A stretch of 5,333 bases of DNA from Ignavibacteriales bacterium (GTDB lineage Bacteria > Bacteroidota > Ignavibacteria > UBA10030), in NCBI GenBank assembly GCA_016218005.1, contig JACRFF010000055.1:1-5333 (forward strand), in the 5' to 3' direction. Position numbers and translations under genes: made by a program. Positions 1-5,288 of the stretch are shown here, in pieces; the stretch's first letter is position 1, and each line of letters opens with the position of its first letter. The notes under the pieces were generated by a model. The model saw only the letters and a list, made by a program, of their open reading frames with translations. It had not been told where the DNA came from and searched no databases.

Positions 1-340
1 ACCAAGCGCCATCGCTGTAGTAGCCATTCTTCCGAACGCCGACGTCGATTGAAACGATTTGGCCTTCTTGAATGACTCGGCGCGACGGAATTCCGTGCAC
101 CACTTCCGCATCGATCGAAACACAGAGCGTAGCGGGAAAGAGATTGCTTTTATTGTCGCCGTATCCCTTGAAAGCCGGCACACCGCCGTTCGCACGAATG
201 TAATCTTCAGCCACCTTGTCAAGCTCAAGCGTCGTGATGCCGGGATGAATCTGCGCACCGATCAACTTGAGAACGTCTGCTACAATCCGCGAGCTTTGAC
301 GAATGAATTCGATTTCCCGCGGCGACTTCAAATACACCAT
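1..340 (-). CDS. map: Methionine aminopeptidase, type I (5' part; cut by window start)
   Basis: This is the first 113 codons of a metal-dependent cytosolic peptidase that removes the initiator methionine from nascent proteins; the remainder lies beyond position 1. Translation from the ATG at 340 starts MVYLKSPREIEFIRQSSRIV, a typical type I N-terminus. Family landmarks follow: HPGITTLELD (about 32-41), VHGIP with the substrate-binding histidine H82, SIDVGV with metal ligand D99, and YYSDGAW with metal ligand D110. By family knowledge these correspond to E. coli H79, D97 and D108. The other three ligands (a His and two Glu) fall outside the window, so catalytic completeness cannot be judged. 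The start is 10 nt after the secY stop and has no strong Shine-Dalgarno (only a GGA about 14 nt upstream), so translation may be coupled to secY. Placement directly after secY without adk is seen in Bacteroidota-type operons. Confidence 0.96.
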   Translation of the reverse strand, partial: MVYLKSPREIEFIRQSSRIVADVLKLIGAQIHPGITTLELDKVAEDYIRANGGVPAFKGYGDNKSNLFPATLCVSIDAEVVHGIPSRRVIQEGQIVSIDVGVRKNGYYSDGAW

Positions 341-350
341 TACGTTTCTG

Positions 351-1685
351 CTATCCGCGGCGACCGCGCAACTTTCCGCTCTTCATAAAGCCATCGTAGT
401 GCCGCATCAACAAATGCGATTCGACTTGTTGGAGCGTATCGAGCGCCACGCCTACAATGATCAGCAAGCTCGTTCCGCCAAAGAATGAAGCAAACCCCGG
501 CGTCACATTCATCTTGATCAAAAACGTCGGTAGAATGGCGATGATGGCCAAGAACACCGAGCCGGGCAGCGTGATCTTTGTGAGAATGTTATCGATGAAA
601 TCTGACGTATGCGAACCCGGACGAATGCCGGGAATAAATCCGCCCTGCTTCTTCATGTTGTCCGACACATCCTTCGGGTTGAAAGCGATTGCCGTGTAAA
701 AATACGTGAAGAAGATGATCATCAAAGCGTAGATGAACGAATAAGTCCACGATGAATGAGTGAACCAGTTGTTGTTAATGTTCGCCATGAAATCATTTTC
801 TGGAAAGAACGAGAAAACAATTTGCGGAATGAACATAATGGCCTGCGCAAAGATGATCGGCATAACGCCGGCGGTGTTCACCCGCAATGGAATGTACTGA
901 GTGACGCCGCCGTACACTTTTCTTCCCACCACGCGCTTGGCGTATTGCACCGGAATGCGGCGCGTTCCCTGTGTTACCAGAACAACGCCCGCCACGATCA
1001 ATCCCATCAGTACAAGAATAACGATCTCCACGATCAGGTTGCGCGAGCCGGAACGCACCAACTGTAACTCATCCAGCACGGCGTGCGGGAACCGGGCAAT
1101 GATACCGATGAAGATGATCAAAGAAATTCCGTTGCCGATGCCGCGCTCGGTAATCTGTTCGCCCAACCACATCATGAAAATGGTCCCCGCGGTAAGAATC
1201 ACCATCGAGCTTAAGCTGAATAAGAATCCCGGATTCGGCACAATCGACCCCGTGGGCGTCGTCGTGTGAACAAGCTTAATAACCACGCCGCTGGCCTGAA
1301 GCATGGAAATCAACACCGTGCCATAGCGCGTGTATTGCGTAATCTTCTTCCGGCCTTCTTCCCCTTCTTTCTGCAATTTCTGGATGTACGGCCACACCGC
1401 GCCAAGCAACTGGATCACAATCGAAGAACTGATGTACGGCATAATGCCGAGCGCAAAGATCGCCGCATTGCTAAACGCGCCGCCGACAAACAGATCATAG
1501 AGTCCGAACAATGAGTTTTCCGATTGCCGGCGAATGGTGTCTGCTAAGAGCGAGGCATCGACGCCAGGCAGCGTAACGTGCGACCCGATGCGAACAACGA
1601 CGAGCAGCACGGCGGTGAACACTAATCGTTCACGCAGTTCTTGGATTTTGAAAATGTTCGTCAGCGATTCGGTAAACTTGCTCAT
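351..1685 (-). CDS. secY: Protein translocase subunit SecY
   Basis: This is the channel-forming subunit of the SecYEG translocon in the inner membrane, which exports unfolded proteins (with SecA) and inserts membrane proteins. The 444-residue length is normal. It has the expected ten hydrophobic segments, the first at about 21-40 and the last at about 404-419. The plug region and TM2 carry LGIMPYISSSIVIQLL (79-94), matching SecY signature 1. The second signature lies at about 172-192 (MWLGEQITERGIGNGIS). Cytosolic loop C4 includes GTRRIPVQYAKR (240-251). Loop C5 includes PGIRPG with the conserved arginine at 355, equivalent to E. coli R357, which is needed for SecA-driven export. The C-terminus ends MRHYDGFMKSGKLRGRRG, a form I associate with Bacteroidota and Chlorobiota. 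The ATG at 1685 is 5 nt after the rplO stop. No clear Shine-Dalgarno precedes it, so coupled translation is likely. It appears intact. Confidence 0.98.
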   Translation of the reverse strand: MSKFTESLTNIFKIQELRERLVFTAVLLVVVRIGSHVTLPGVDASLLADTIRRQSENSLFGLYDLFVGGAFSNAAIFALGIMPYISSSIVIQLLGAVWPYIQKLQKEGEEGRKKITQYTRYGTVLISMLQASGVVIKLVHTTTPTGSIVPNPGFLFSLSSMVILTAGTIFMMWLGEQITERGIGNGISLIIFIGIIARFPHAVLDELQLVRSGSRNLIVEIVILVLMGLIVAGVVLVTQGTRRIPVQYAKRVVGRKVYGGVTQYIPLRVNTAGVMPIIFAQAIMFIPQIVFSFFPENDFMANINNNWFTHSSWTYSFIYALMIIFFTYFYTAIAFNPKDVSDNMKKQGGFIPGIRPGSHTSDFIDNILTKITLPGSVFLAIIAILPTFLIKMNVTPGFASFFGGTSLLIIVGVALDTLQQVESHLLMRHYDGFMKSGKLRGRRG

Positions 1686-1690
1686 GCGAT

Positions 1691-2176
1691 CTATTTCGCT
1701 TCAACAGACTTGGTGGCAAGAACGGTTGCTGTACCGCCGGCGGCTTCGATCTTCGTCACGGCAGATTTGCTAAAGGCGTGGGCAGAAATTTCCAACTTTG
1801 ACGTTAGCTTTCCATCTCCCAAAATCTTTACCGGCTCATGCTTCTTGGATATCGCGCCCGCAACAAATAGCGATGCCGGCGTCACCGTGCCAGCTAATCG
1901 ATTTTTCTGAGCCAACTCTTCCAGTGTCGACACGTTGACCACTTGCATATCAACGGCATTGCGGCTCTTGAAACCGAACTTCGGCACGCGCCGAGTCAGC
2001 GGCATTTGACCCCCTTCAAACCACAGCTTGAATTTGTGTCCCGACCGCGCCTTTGCTCCCTTGTGCCCCTTGGTCGCCGTTCCTCCGTGCCCGGAACCTT
2101 GGCCGCGCCCAATGCGCTTGGTCTTTTTGCGCGAGCCTTTTGCCGGAGTCAAGTTGCTGAGAACGTCTTTGCTCAT
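1691..2176 (-). CDS. rplO: 50S ribosomal protein L15
   Basis: Large-subunit protein that binds 23S rRNA and joins late in 50S assembly. It has 161 residues, slightly longer than E. coli L15 (144). The N-terminal extended arm is the glycine- and arginine-rich RNA-threading tail, with KRIGRGQGSGHGGTATKGHKG at about 20-40 and then FEGGQMPLTRRVPKFGF at about 53-69. The C-terminal globular part has the L15 signature region, VKILGDGKLTSKLEISAHAF at about 116-135, followed by AAGG at 145-148. Its ATG (2176) overlaps the rpmD stop as ATGA, a classic coupling arrangement. It also has its own Shine-Dalgarno, AGAGGT at 2183-2188, 6 nt upstream and inside the end of rpmD. The stop TAG is 5 nt before secY. 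Confidence 0.97.
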   Translation of the reverse strand: MSKDVLSNLTPAKGSRKKTKRIGRGQGSGHGGTATKGHKGAKARSGHKFKLWFEGGQMPLTRRVPKFGFKSRNAVDMQVVNVSTLEELAQKNRLAGTVTPASLFVAGAISKKHEPVKILGDGKLTSKLEISAHAFSKSAVTKIEAAGGTATVLATKSVEAK

Positions 2177-2367
2177 TGCCGCACCTCTTCTACTTTCACG
2201 AGATGACGGACGGCGTTGATCATTCCGCGCACTTGCGGCGTGTCATTCTTCACCACAACGTAGTTCGGACGTCCCAGCCCGAGCGCTTTGATGGTGCGCT
2301 TGGCATTTTCCAGCTGGTCGATGACGCTCGCCGTTTGCGTAATCCTGATTTTTTTTGCTTCAGCCAT
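2173..2367 (-). CDS. rpmD: 50S ribosomal protein L30
   Basis: Small 64-residue protein of the large subunit that binds 23S rRNA; about 60 residues is usual. After a short MAEAKK lead it shows the conserved L30 fold sequence: IRITQTASVID (7-17), KRTIKALGLGR (23-33), then the strand and loop DTPQVRGMINAVRHLVKVEE (42-61). The DTPxVRGMINxVxHLV block is diagnostic and resembles the Bacteroidota/Chlorobiota version. The ATG at 2367 is 11 nt after the rpsE stop and no convincing Shine-Dalgarno is visible, so initiation probably depends on ribosomes finishing rpsE. An eight-A homopolymer occupies codons 4-7 (positions 2349-2356). The 3' end overlaps rplO by 4 nt. L30 is absent from some bacterial lineages but is clearly present here. 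Confidence 0.95.
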   Translation of the reverse strand: MAEAKKIRITQTASVIDQLENAKRTIKALGLGRPNYVVVKNDTPQVRGMINAVRHLVKVEEVRQ

Positions 2368-2378
2368 GATGCTATCGT

Positions 2379-2885
2379 TTAGTTATGTTGGAACAACTCT
2401 TGAATCGTTATACCGCGCCGCTCGGCCGACATCTTAGCGTCCGAAAGACTCAACAACGCTTTGAGCGTCGCCTTCACAACGTTGTGCGGATTGGCAGAAC
2501 CCATTTGCTTGGTCAACACGTCTTTGACACCCGCAGATTCCAGAACGGCGCGTACACCGCCGCCGGCGATCAACCCGGTGCCGGGAGACGCGGGCTTCAA
2601 CATCACCTTGCCGGCGCCGAACTTGCCGATGACTTCGTGCGGAATTGTGCCCTTGGTGATCGGCACAGTGTAGAGCACTTTGCGCGCGTCATCAACTCCT
2701 TTGGCGATCGCATCCGCCACTTCGTTGGCTTTGCCGAGGCCGATGCCGACATGGCCCTTGCCATCACCAACGACAACCAGCGCGCTAAAGCTAAAGCGAC
2801 GCCCGCCTTTGACCACTTTTGCCACGCGGTTGACGTGGACGAGTTTTTCTTTGAGTTCGAGTTCGCCTGCTCTCAGTTTGGCCAT
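2379..2885 (-). CDS. rpsE: 30S ribosomal protein S5
   Basis: Small-subunit body protein near the decoding centre, important for translational accuracy and mRNA unwinding. Its 168-residue length is almost identical to E. coli S5 (167). The N-terminal double-stranded-RNA-binding-like domain runs from about residue 10 and includes [17 protein letters not shown] (17-33), which contains the loop where spectinomycin-resistance changes occur in other bacteria. The loop keeps the wild-type-looking [25 protein letters not shown] follows at 37-56. The C-terminal domain has [19 protein letters not shown] (98-116) and [16 protein letters not shown] (129-144). The ATG at 2885 is 15 nt past the rplR stop, with GGAAG 9 nt upstream as a plausible ribosome binding site. 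No anomalies were seen. Confidence 0.98.
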   Translation of the reverse strand: MAKLRAGELELKEKLVHVNRVAKVVKGGRRFSFSALVVVGDGKGHVGIGLGKANEVADAIAKGVDDARKVLYTVPITKGTIPHEVIGKFGAGKVMLKPASPGTGLIAGGGVRAVLESAGVKDVLTKQMGSANPHNVVKATLKALLSLSDAKMSAERRGITIQELFQHN

Positions 2886-2900
2886 AGAATCATTCTTCCG

Positions 2901-3266
2901 TTAAAATTTCAATCCGCCTTCGCGTGCACCGTCCGCTAACGCCTTGATGCGGCCGTGGTAGAGAAAACCGTTCCGGTCGAACACGACCTGCGTAATGTTT
3001 TTCTCCAGCGCCTTTTGCGCAACAACCTTGCCGACTTCTTTGAACACATCCATCGGCTTCTTGTCCTTCAATCCCGTTTTCAAATCCTTGGCAACCGACG
3101 ATGCGGCAACTAACGTCTTGCCGGCAATGTCGTCAACGATTTGCGCGTAGGCATGGTGAAGAGTCTTGTTCACCACTAAGCGAGGCCTCTCCGGAGTTCC
3201 AAACACTTTTTTCCGAATGCGGGCTTTTGCCTTGAGACGTCGTTCAGATGATTTTTTTTGGATCAT
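2901..3266 (-). CDS. rplR: 50S ribosomal protein L18
   Basis: 5S rRNA-binding protein of the central protuberance that works with L5 (rplE, same operon) to seat 5S rRNA in the large subunit. Its 121 residues are a normal length (E. coli 117). The basic N-terminal tail reads [20 protein letters not shown] (8-27), followed by [19 protein letters not shown] (28-46). The C-terminal half carries [20 protein letters not shown] (94-113) and ends AREGGLKF, the diagnostic L18 end. The ATG at 3266 is 28 nt after the rplF stop; AAGGA lies 10 nt upstream, slightly farther than ideal. An A8 tract covers codons 3-6 (3252-3259). It appears intact. Confidence 0.97.
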   Translation of the reverse strand: MIQKKSSERRLKAKARIRKKVFGTPERPRLVVNKTLHHAYAQIVDDIAGKTLVAASSVAKDLKTGLKDKKPMDVFKEVGKVVAQKALEKNITQVVFDRNGFLYHGRIKALADGAREGGLKF

Positions 3267-3294
3267 GGTGTCGCGTTCCTTTGCTCATCCGGCG

Positions 3295-3846
3295 TTACTT
3301 TGCGCCCGCCGTTGCCGCGGCTTTACCTGCCTTGCGACGGATGTACTCGCCTTCGTACTTGATGCCTTTGCCCTTGTACGGCTCGGGCGGTCGGAACGAA
3401 CGGAGCTTTGCCGCCGTCAAGCCGACCAATTGCTTGTCGATGCCGCTGATGGTAATGTTCGTTTGCGTCGGCGCTTCAAGCTTAACGCCTTCGGGCGCGG
3501 CAAATAAAATCGAGTGGCTGTATCCGACCAAGAGATGCAGCTTCTTTCCTTTGATCTCTGCCCGGTAACCGACGCCGACGATTTCGAGTTTCTTCGCGTA
3601 CCCTTCGGTAACGCCGATGACCATATTCTGGATGTTCGCACGCCACAATCCGTGCAATGCTCGGTCTTCTTTCATGTCGGAGCGGCGCGTTACGACAACT
3701 TCCGCCCCTTTCACTTCTACGGCAACATTTTTGTGCACGGATGCTTTCAGTTCACCCTTAGGCCCCTTGACGGTTACGAGATTATTCGCAACACCGACGG
3801 CGACGCCTTTCGGGATTTGAATCGGTTTCTTTCCAATACGAGACAC
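3295..3846 (-). CDS. rplF: 50S ribosomal protein L6 (GTG start)
   Basis: Large-subunit protein located near the factor-binding region at the base of the stalk. I place the start at GTG 3846, giving 183 residues that begin MSRIGKKPIQIPKGV, exactly the family N-terminus. An ideal Shine-Dalgarno (AAGGAG, 3854-3859) sits 7 nt upstream. The frame stays open to a TTG at 3870, but starting there would add eight residues foreign to L6 and overlap rpsH. The two L6 repeats are visible: the first with VTVKGPKGEL (24-33) and DRALHGLWRANIQNMVIGVTEG (61-82, bordering the repeats), the second with VGVGYRAEIKG (90-100). The L6 signature PEPYKGKGIKYEGEYIRRKAG lies at 154-174. A short Ala/Lys-rich tail (AGKAAATAGAK) makes it a few residues longer than E. 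coli L6 (177). It begins 17 nt after rpsH. Confidence 0.97.
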   Translation of the reverse strand: MSRIGKKPIQIPKGVAVGVANNLVTVKGPKGELKASVHKNVAVEVKGAEVVVTRRSDMKEDRALHGLWRANIQNMVIGVTEGYAKKLEIVGVGYRAEIKGKKLHLLVGYSHSILFAAPEGVKLEAPTQTNITISGIDKQLVGLTAAKLRSFRPPEPYKGKGIKYEGEYIRRKAGKAAATAGAK

Positions 3847-3853
3847 GGAACTT

Positions 3854-3859
3854 CTCCTT
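3854..3859 (-). promoter_or_regulatory. Ribosome binding site deciding the rplF GTG start
   Basis: AAGGAG on the minus strand is a near-perfect anti-16S match, 7 nt before the GTG at 3846. Its spacing, together with the MSRIGKKP family N-terminus, selects GTG over the upstream in-frame TTG at 3870. Confidence 0.85.
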
Positions 3860-3863
3860 TTTC

Positions 3864-4259
3864 TTACCAAACGTAGGCGAGCACTTCGCCGCCCAGATGT
3901 TGCTTCGTCGCTTGCGTTCCCGTCATAAGACCCTTGCTGGTAGAAACAATCGCAATGCCGAGTCCGTTGAAAACACGCGGCATCTCTTCCGCTCCTCGAT
4001 ACTGCCGAATACCGGGCTTGCTGATCCGGCGCAAACCTCGAATAACCGGTTTCCCGGAATGATACCTCAGGTTCACGCGCAACACGCCTTGCTTTTTATC
4101 CTCCAGCATCGCAAATCCAGCAATAAATTTCTGGTCGACCAAGAGCTGCGCTATTGCCTTCTTCAAGCTCGAAGCCGGAATATCGACGCGCCGGTGCTTC
4201 GCCTTCGCTGCATTCCGGACACGAGTGAGAAAATCGGAAACGGGATCAGTAACAGCCAT
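3864..4259 (-). CDS. rpsH: 30S ribosomal protein S8
   Basis: Small-subunit protein that binds the central domain of 16S rRNA early in assembly. In E. coli it also represses the spc operon by binding mRNA around the rplE start. The 131-residue length matches E. coli S8 (130). It starts MAVTDPVSDFLTRVRNA, the standard N-terminus. Other landmarks are VDIPASSLKKAIAQLL (25-40), LRYHSGKPVIRGLRRISKPG (64-83), and the C-terminal RNA-binding signature PRVFNGLGIAIVSTSKGLMT (94-113) ending GGEVLAYVW. The ATG at 4259 is 30 nt after the rpsN stop, the longest gap between genes here, with GAGAGA about 8 nt upstream. All recognisable S8 motifs are intact, so autoregulation is possible, but no E. coli-like operator can be confirmed by eye. 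Confidence 0.98.
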   Translation of the reverse strand: MAVTDPVSDFLTRVRNAAKAKHRRVDIPASSLKKAIAQLLVDQKFIAGFAMLEDKKQGVLRVNLRYHSGKPVIRGLRRISKPGIRQYRGAEEMPRVFNGLGIAIVSTSKGLMTGTQATKQHLGGEVLAYVW

Positions 4260-4289
4260 ACAAGATTCTCTCGTACAATGGTGATTGAA

Positions 4290-4475
4290 TTACCAACTGG
4301 CCTTGCGAACGCCGGGAATTTTTCCTTCGAGCGACATTTTGCGGAAACACAACCGGCAGAGTCCAAACTTCCGATAGTACGCGCGCGGCCTGCCGCAGAC
4401 GCCGCAACGATTGTGCTGCCGCACCTTATACTTCGGGGTTCGCGCCGCCTTCACTCTCATTGCTAATCGTGCCAA
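4290..4475 (-). CDS. rpsN: 30S ribosomal protein S14, zinc-binding short type (TTG start)
   Basis: Small-subunit head protein, needed for late 30S assembly. It is the short zinc-ribbon form (type Z, 61 residues) with four cysteines in canonical positions: C24, C27, C40 and C43, as RCGVCGRP and GLCRLCF. The end, [11 protein letters not shown], is the standard S14 C-terminus. The start is a TTG at 4475, giving [18 protein letters not shown], which aligns residue for residue with the usual type Z N-terminus (MAKxSMxxKxxRTPKFKV). The in-frame ATG at 4460 would remove the first five conserved residues. A strong ribosome binding site (GGAAAGGA, 4483-4490) is placed correctly for the TTG. The gene starts 16 nt after the rplE stop. 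The zinc type is notable because well-known Bacteroidota usually carry the longer cysteine-free S14; this refines the lineage but does not fix it. Confidence 0.96.
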   Translation of the reverse strand: MARLAMRVKAARTPKYKVRQHNRCGVCGRPRAYYRKFGLCRLCFRKMSLEGKIPGVRKASW

Positions 4476-4482
4476 GTCTACA

Positions 4483-4490
4483 TCCTTTCC
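4483..4490 (-). promoter_or_regulatory. Ribosome binding site deciding the rpsN TTG start
   Basis: GGAAAGGA on the minus strand ends 7 nt before the TTG at 4475. The nearest in-frame ATG (4460) lies 22 nt downstream of the motif, too far to use it. This supports TTG initiation and the full 61-residue S14. Confidence 0.8.
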
Positions 4491-4491
4491 G

Positions 4492-5181
4492 TTATGCGTT
4501 TGCCGACGGTGAAACCACTTCTTGCCGCTTCACGAAGGGCATTCCCAGTTCTTTCAACAGTTCGTACGACTCGACGTCATTCTTTGCGGTCGTAACGAAC
4601 GTAATATCCATGCCGGAGATCCGCGTTACCTTGTCAACGTCGATCTCCGGAAAAATAATTTGCTCCTTGACACCCAGCGTGTAATTGCCGTGTCCATCGA
4701 AGGACTTGTCGGGCAATCCGCGGAAATCGCGCACGCGCGGCAACGCCACACTGATGAAGCGATCAAGAAACTCGTACATCTTCGCTCGTCTCAGCGTCAC
4801 GCGGCATCCGATCGCAAGACCTTCGCGCAGTTTGAAATTCGATATAGCTTTCTTCGCCCGCGTAACGGCCGCCTTCTGTCCGGTAATCGCCTCAAGCTCA
4901 CGAACGGCGGCATCCAACAATTTGGGATCCTGCGTGGCTTGGCCGATTCCCATGTTGATCGAGATTTTTTCAAGTCTCGGCACTTGCATTGCACTTTTGT
5001 ATTGGAATTTCTTCGCCAGCGCGGGAACGATGTCTTTGCGATACCGCTCGAACAAACGCGCAGGCGCACCTTGTTCCTGCGTCGCAACGCCTTTCGCCGA
5101 TCCTTTTTCAGTTTGGCCGGACGCTTTTGCCGTTTTTTCGCGGCGCGCTTGCTTATCTTTCGGTTGTTTCTCGTCTGTCAT
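4492..5181 (-). CDS. rplE: 50S ribosomal protein L5 with extended N-terminus
   Basis: 5S rRNA-binding protein of the central protuberance; it contacts P-site tRNA and partners with L18. From ATG 5181 the product is 229 residues, against about 179 in E. coli. The L5 core begins near residue 41 ([15 protein letters not shown]) and continues with [18 protein letters not shown] (63-80), [17 protein letters not shown] (105-121), [20 protein letters not shown] (148-167) and [13 protein letters not shown] (173-185), all diagnostic. Residues 1-40 are an added low-complexity segment rich in Lys, Glu, Gln, Thr and Ala ([20 protein letters not shown] and onward), probably disordered. There is also a tail of about 12 residues after MPFV. 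The start is supported by TAAGG (5190-5194) 8 nt upstream. The frame stays open upstream to the window edge, including a TTG at 5247, but that stretch encodes repeat-like sequence with no L5 similarity. rpsN follows after 16 nt. Confidence 0.96.
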   Translation of the reverse strand: MTDEKQPKDKQARREKTAKASGQTEKGSAKGVATQEQGAPARLFERYRKDIVPALAKKFQYKSAMQVPRLEKISINMGIGQATQDPKLLDAAVRELEAITGQKAAVTRAKKAISNFKLREGLAIGCRVTLRRAKMYEFLDRFISVALPRVRDFRGLPDKSFDGHGNYTLGVKEQIIFPEIDVDKVTRISGMDITFVTTAKNDVESYELLKELGMPFVKRQEVVSPSANA

Positions 5182-5189
5182 ACTTTTAA

Positions 5190-5194
5190 CCTTA
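5190..5194 (-). promoter_or_regulatory. Ribosome binding site for rplE
   Basis: TAAGG on the minus strand lies 8 nt before ATG 5181. It supports this start over the in-frame upstream ATG (5217) and TTG (5247), which lack a comparable site. It sits 2 nt after a small hairpin (5197-5214), so its accessibility could depend on local folding. Confidence 0.7.
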
Positions 5195-5196
5195 GC

Positions 5197-5214
5197 AGGG
5201 TGTTGAAAAACCCT
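5197..5214 (-). repeat. Small hairpin just upstream of the rplE ribosome binding site
   Basis: The minus strand reads AGGGT-TTTTCAAC-ACCCT, a perfect 5-bp stem with an 8-nt loop, ending 2 nt before the TAAGG site of rplE. The related string GTTTTTCAACACCCTGCTA resembles ends of some insertion sequences and solo repeats as I remember them; that resemblance is unverified. It could be the edge of a mobile-element remnant, a minor mRNA hairpin, or chance. Confidence 0.45.
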
Positions 5215-5233
5215 CATTGAATGAAAGATGAAC

Positions 5234-5249
5234 CGCCAAGACGCCAAGA
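5234..5249. repeat. Two tandem copies of CGCCAAGA
   Basis: The plus strand has two perfect 8-bp copies (5234-5241 and 5242-5249), preceded by GAAC and followed by ACGCGC. The overall string (AACCGCCAAGACGCCAAGAA) resembles short motifs I recall as frequent in intergenic repeats of several phyla. It abuts the palindrome directly, so both may belong to one repeat unit. Confidence 0.5.
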
Positions 5250-5250
5250 A

Positions 5251-5288
5251 CGCGCTTGCGCGCCGAAGCGCTTCAGCGCGCAGGCGCG
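5251..5288. repeat. 38-nt GC-rich imperfect palindrome (repeat-like hairpin)
   Basis: The two arms are CGCGC + 2 nt + GCGCGCCGAA, then a GCGC centre, then TTCAGCGCGC + 2 nt + GCGCG. In the minus-strand (mRNA) sense the inner 10-bp stem pairs completely, with one G-U wobble, and the 2-nt CU/AA internal loop is followed by a perfect 5-bp outer stem. An alternative fold in the same RNA is a GCGC-UUCG-GCGC hairpin with a UUCG tetraloop. No U-tract follows on either strand, so it is not a standard intrinsic terminator. It is probably part of a dispersed intergenic repeat or an mRNA structure. Confidence 0.6.

Noticed and set aside
2385..2939. 184-codon plus-strand open frame opposite rpsE
   Set aside because: Antisense shadow of S5; no recognisable motifs, and it runs into the start of the rplR antisense region.
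3417..3641. 74-codon minus-strand open frame inside rplF in another frame
   Set aside because: Fully nested in L6, rich in Ser and Arg from frame-shifted codons, with no start context; a shadow.
3897..4466. 189-codon plus-strand open frame opposite rpsH and rpsN
   Set aside because: It spans two real genes and the gap between them, with no family resemblance; an antisense shadow.
4522..5220. 232-codon open frame on the plus strand, opposite rplE
   Set aside because: It mirrors a well-supported L5 gene, has no recognisable domain, and no plausible ribosome binding context. Its openness follows from codon bias of the minus-strand gene.
5179..5247. Longer rplE starting at TTG 5247 or ATG 5217
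   Set aside because: The added residues come from repeat-like DNA and do not match L5. The clear ribosome binding site serves ATG 5181.
5251..5288. Intrinsic transcription terminator
   Set aside because: The palindrome is strong, but neither strand has a T-run after the stem: minus continues TTCTTGGCG, plus continues AAGAAAAA. Termination ahead of rplE would also cut the operon.
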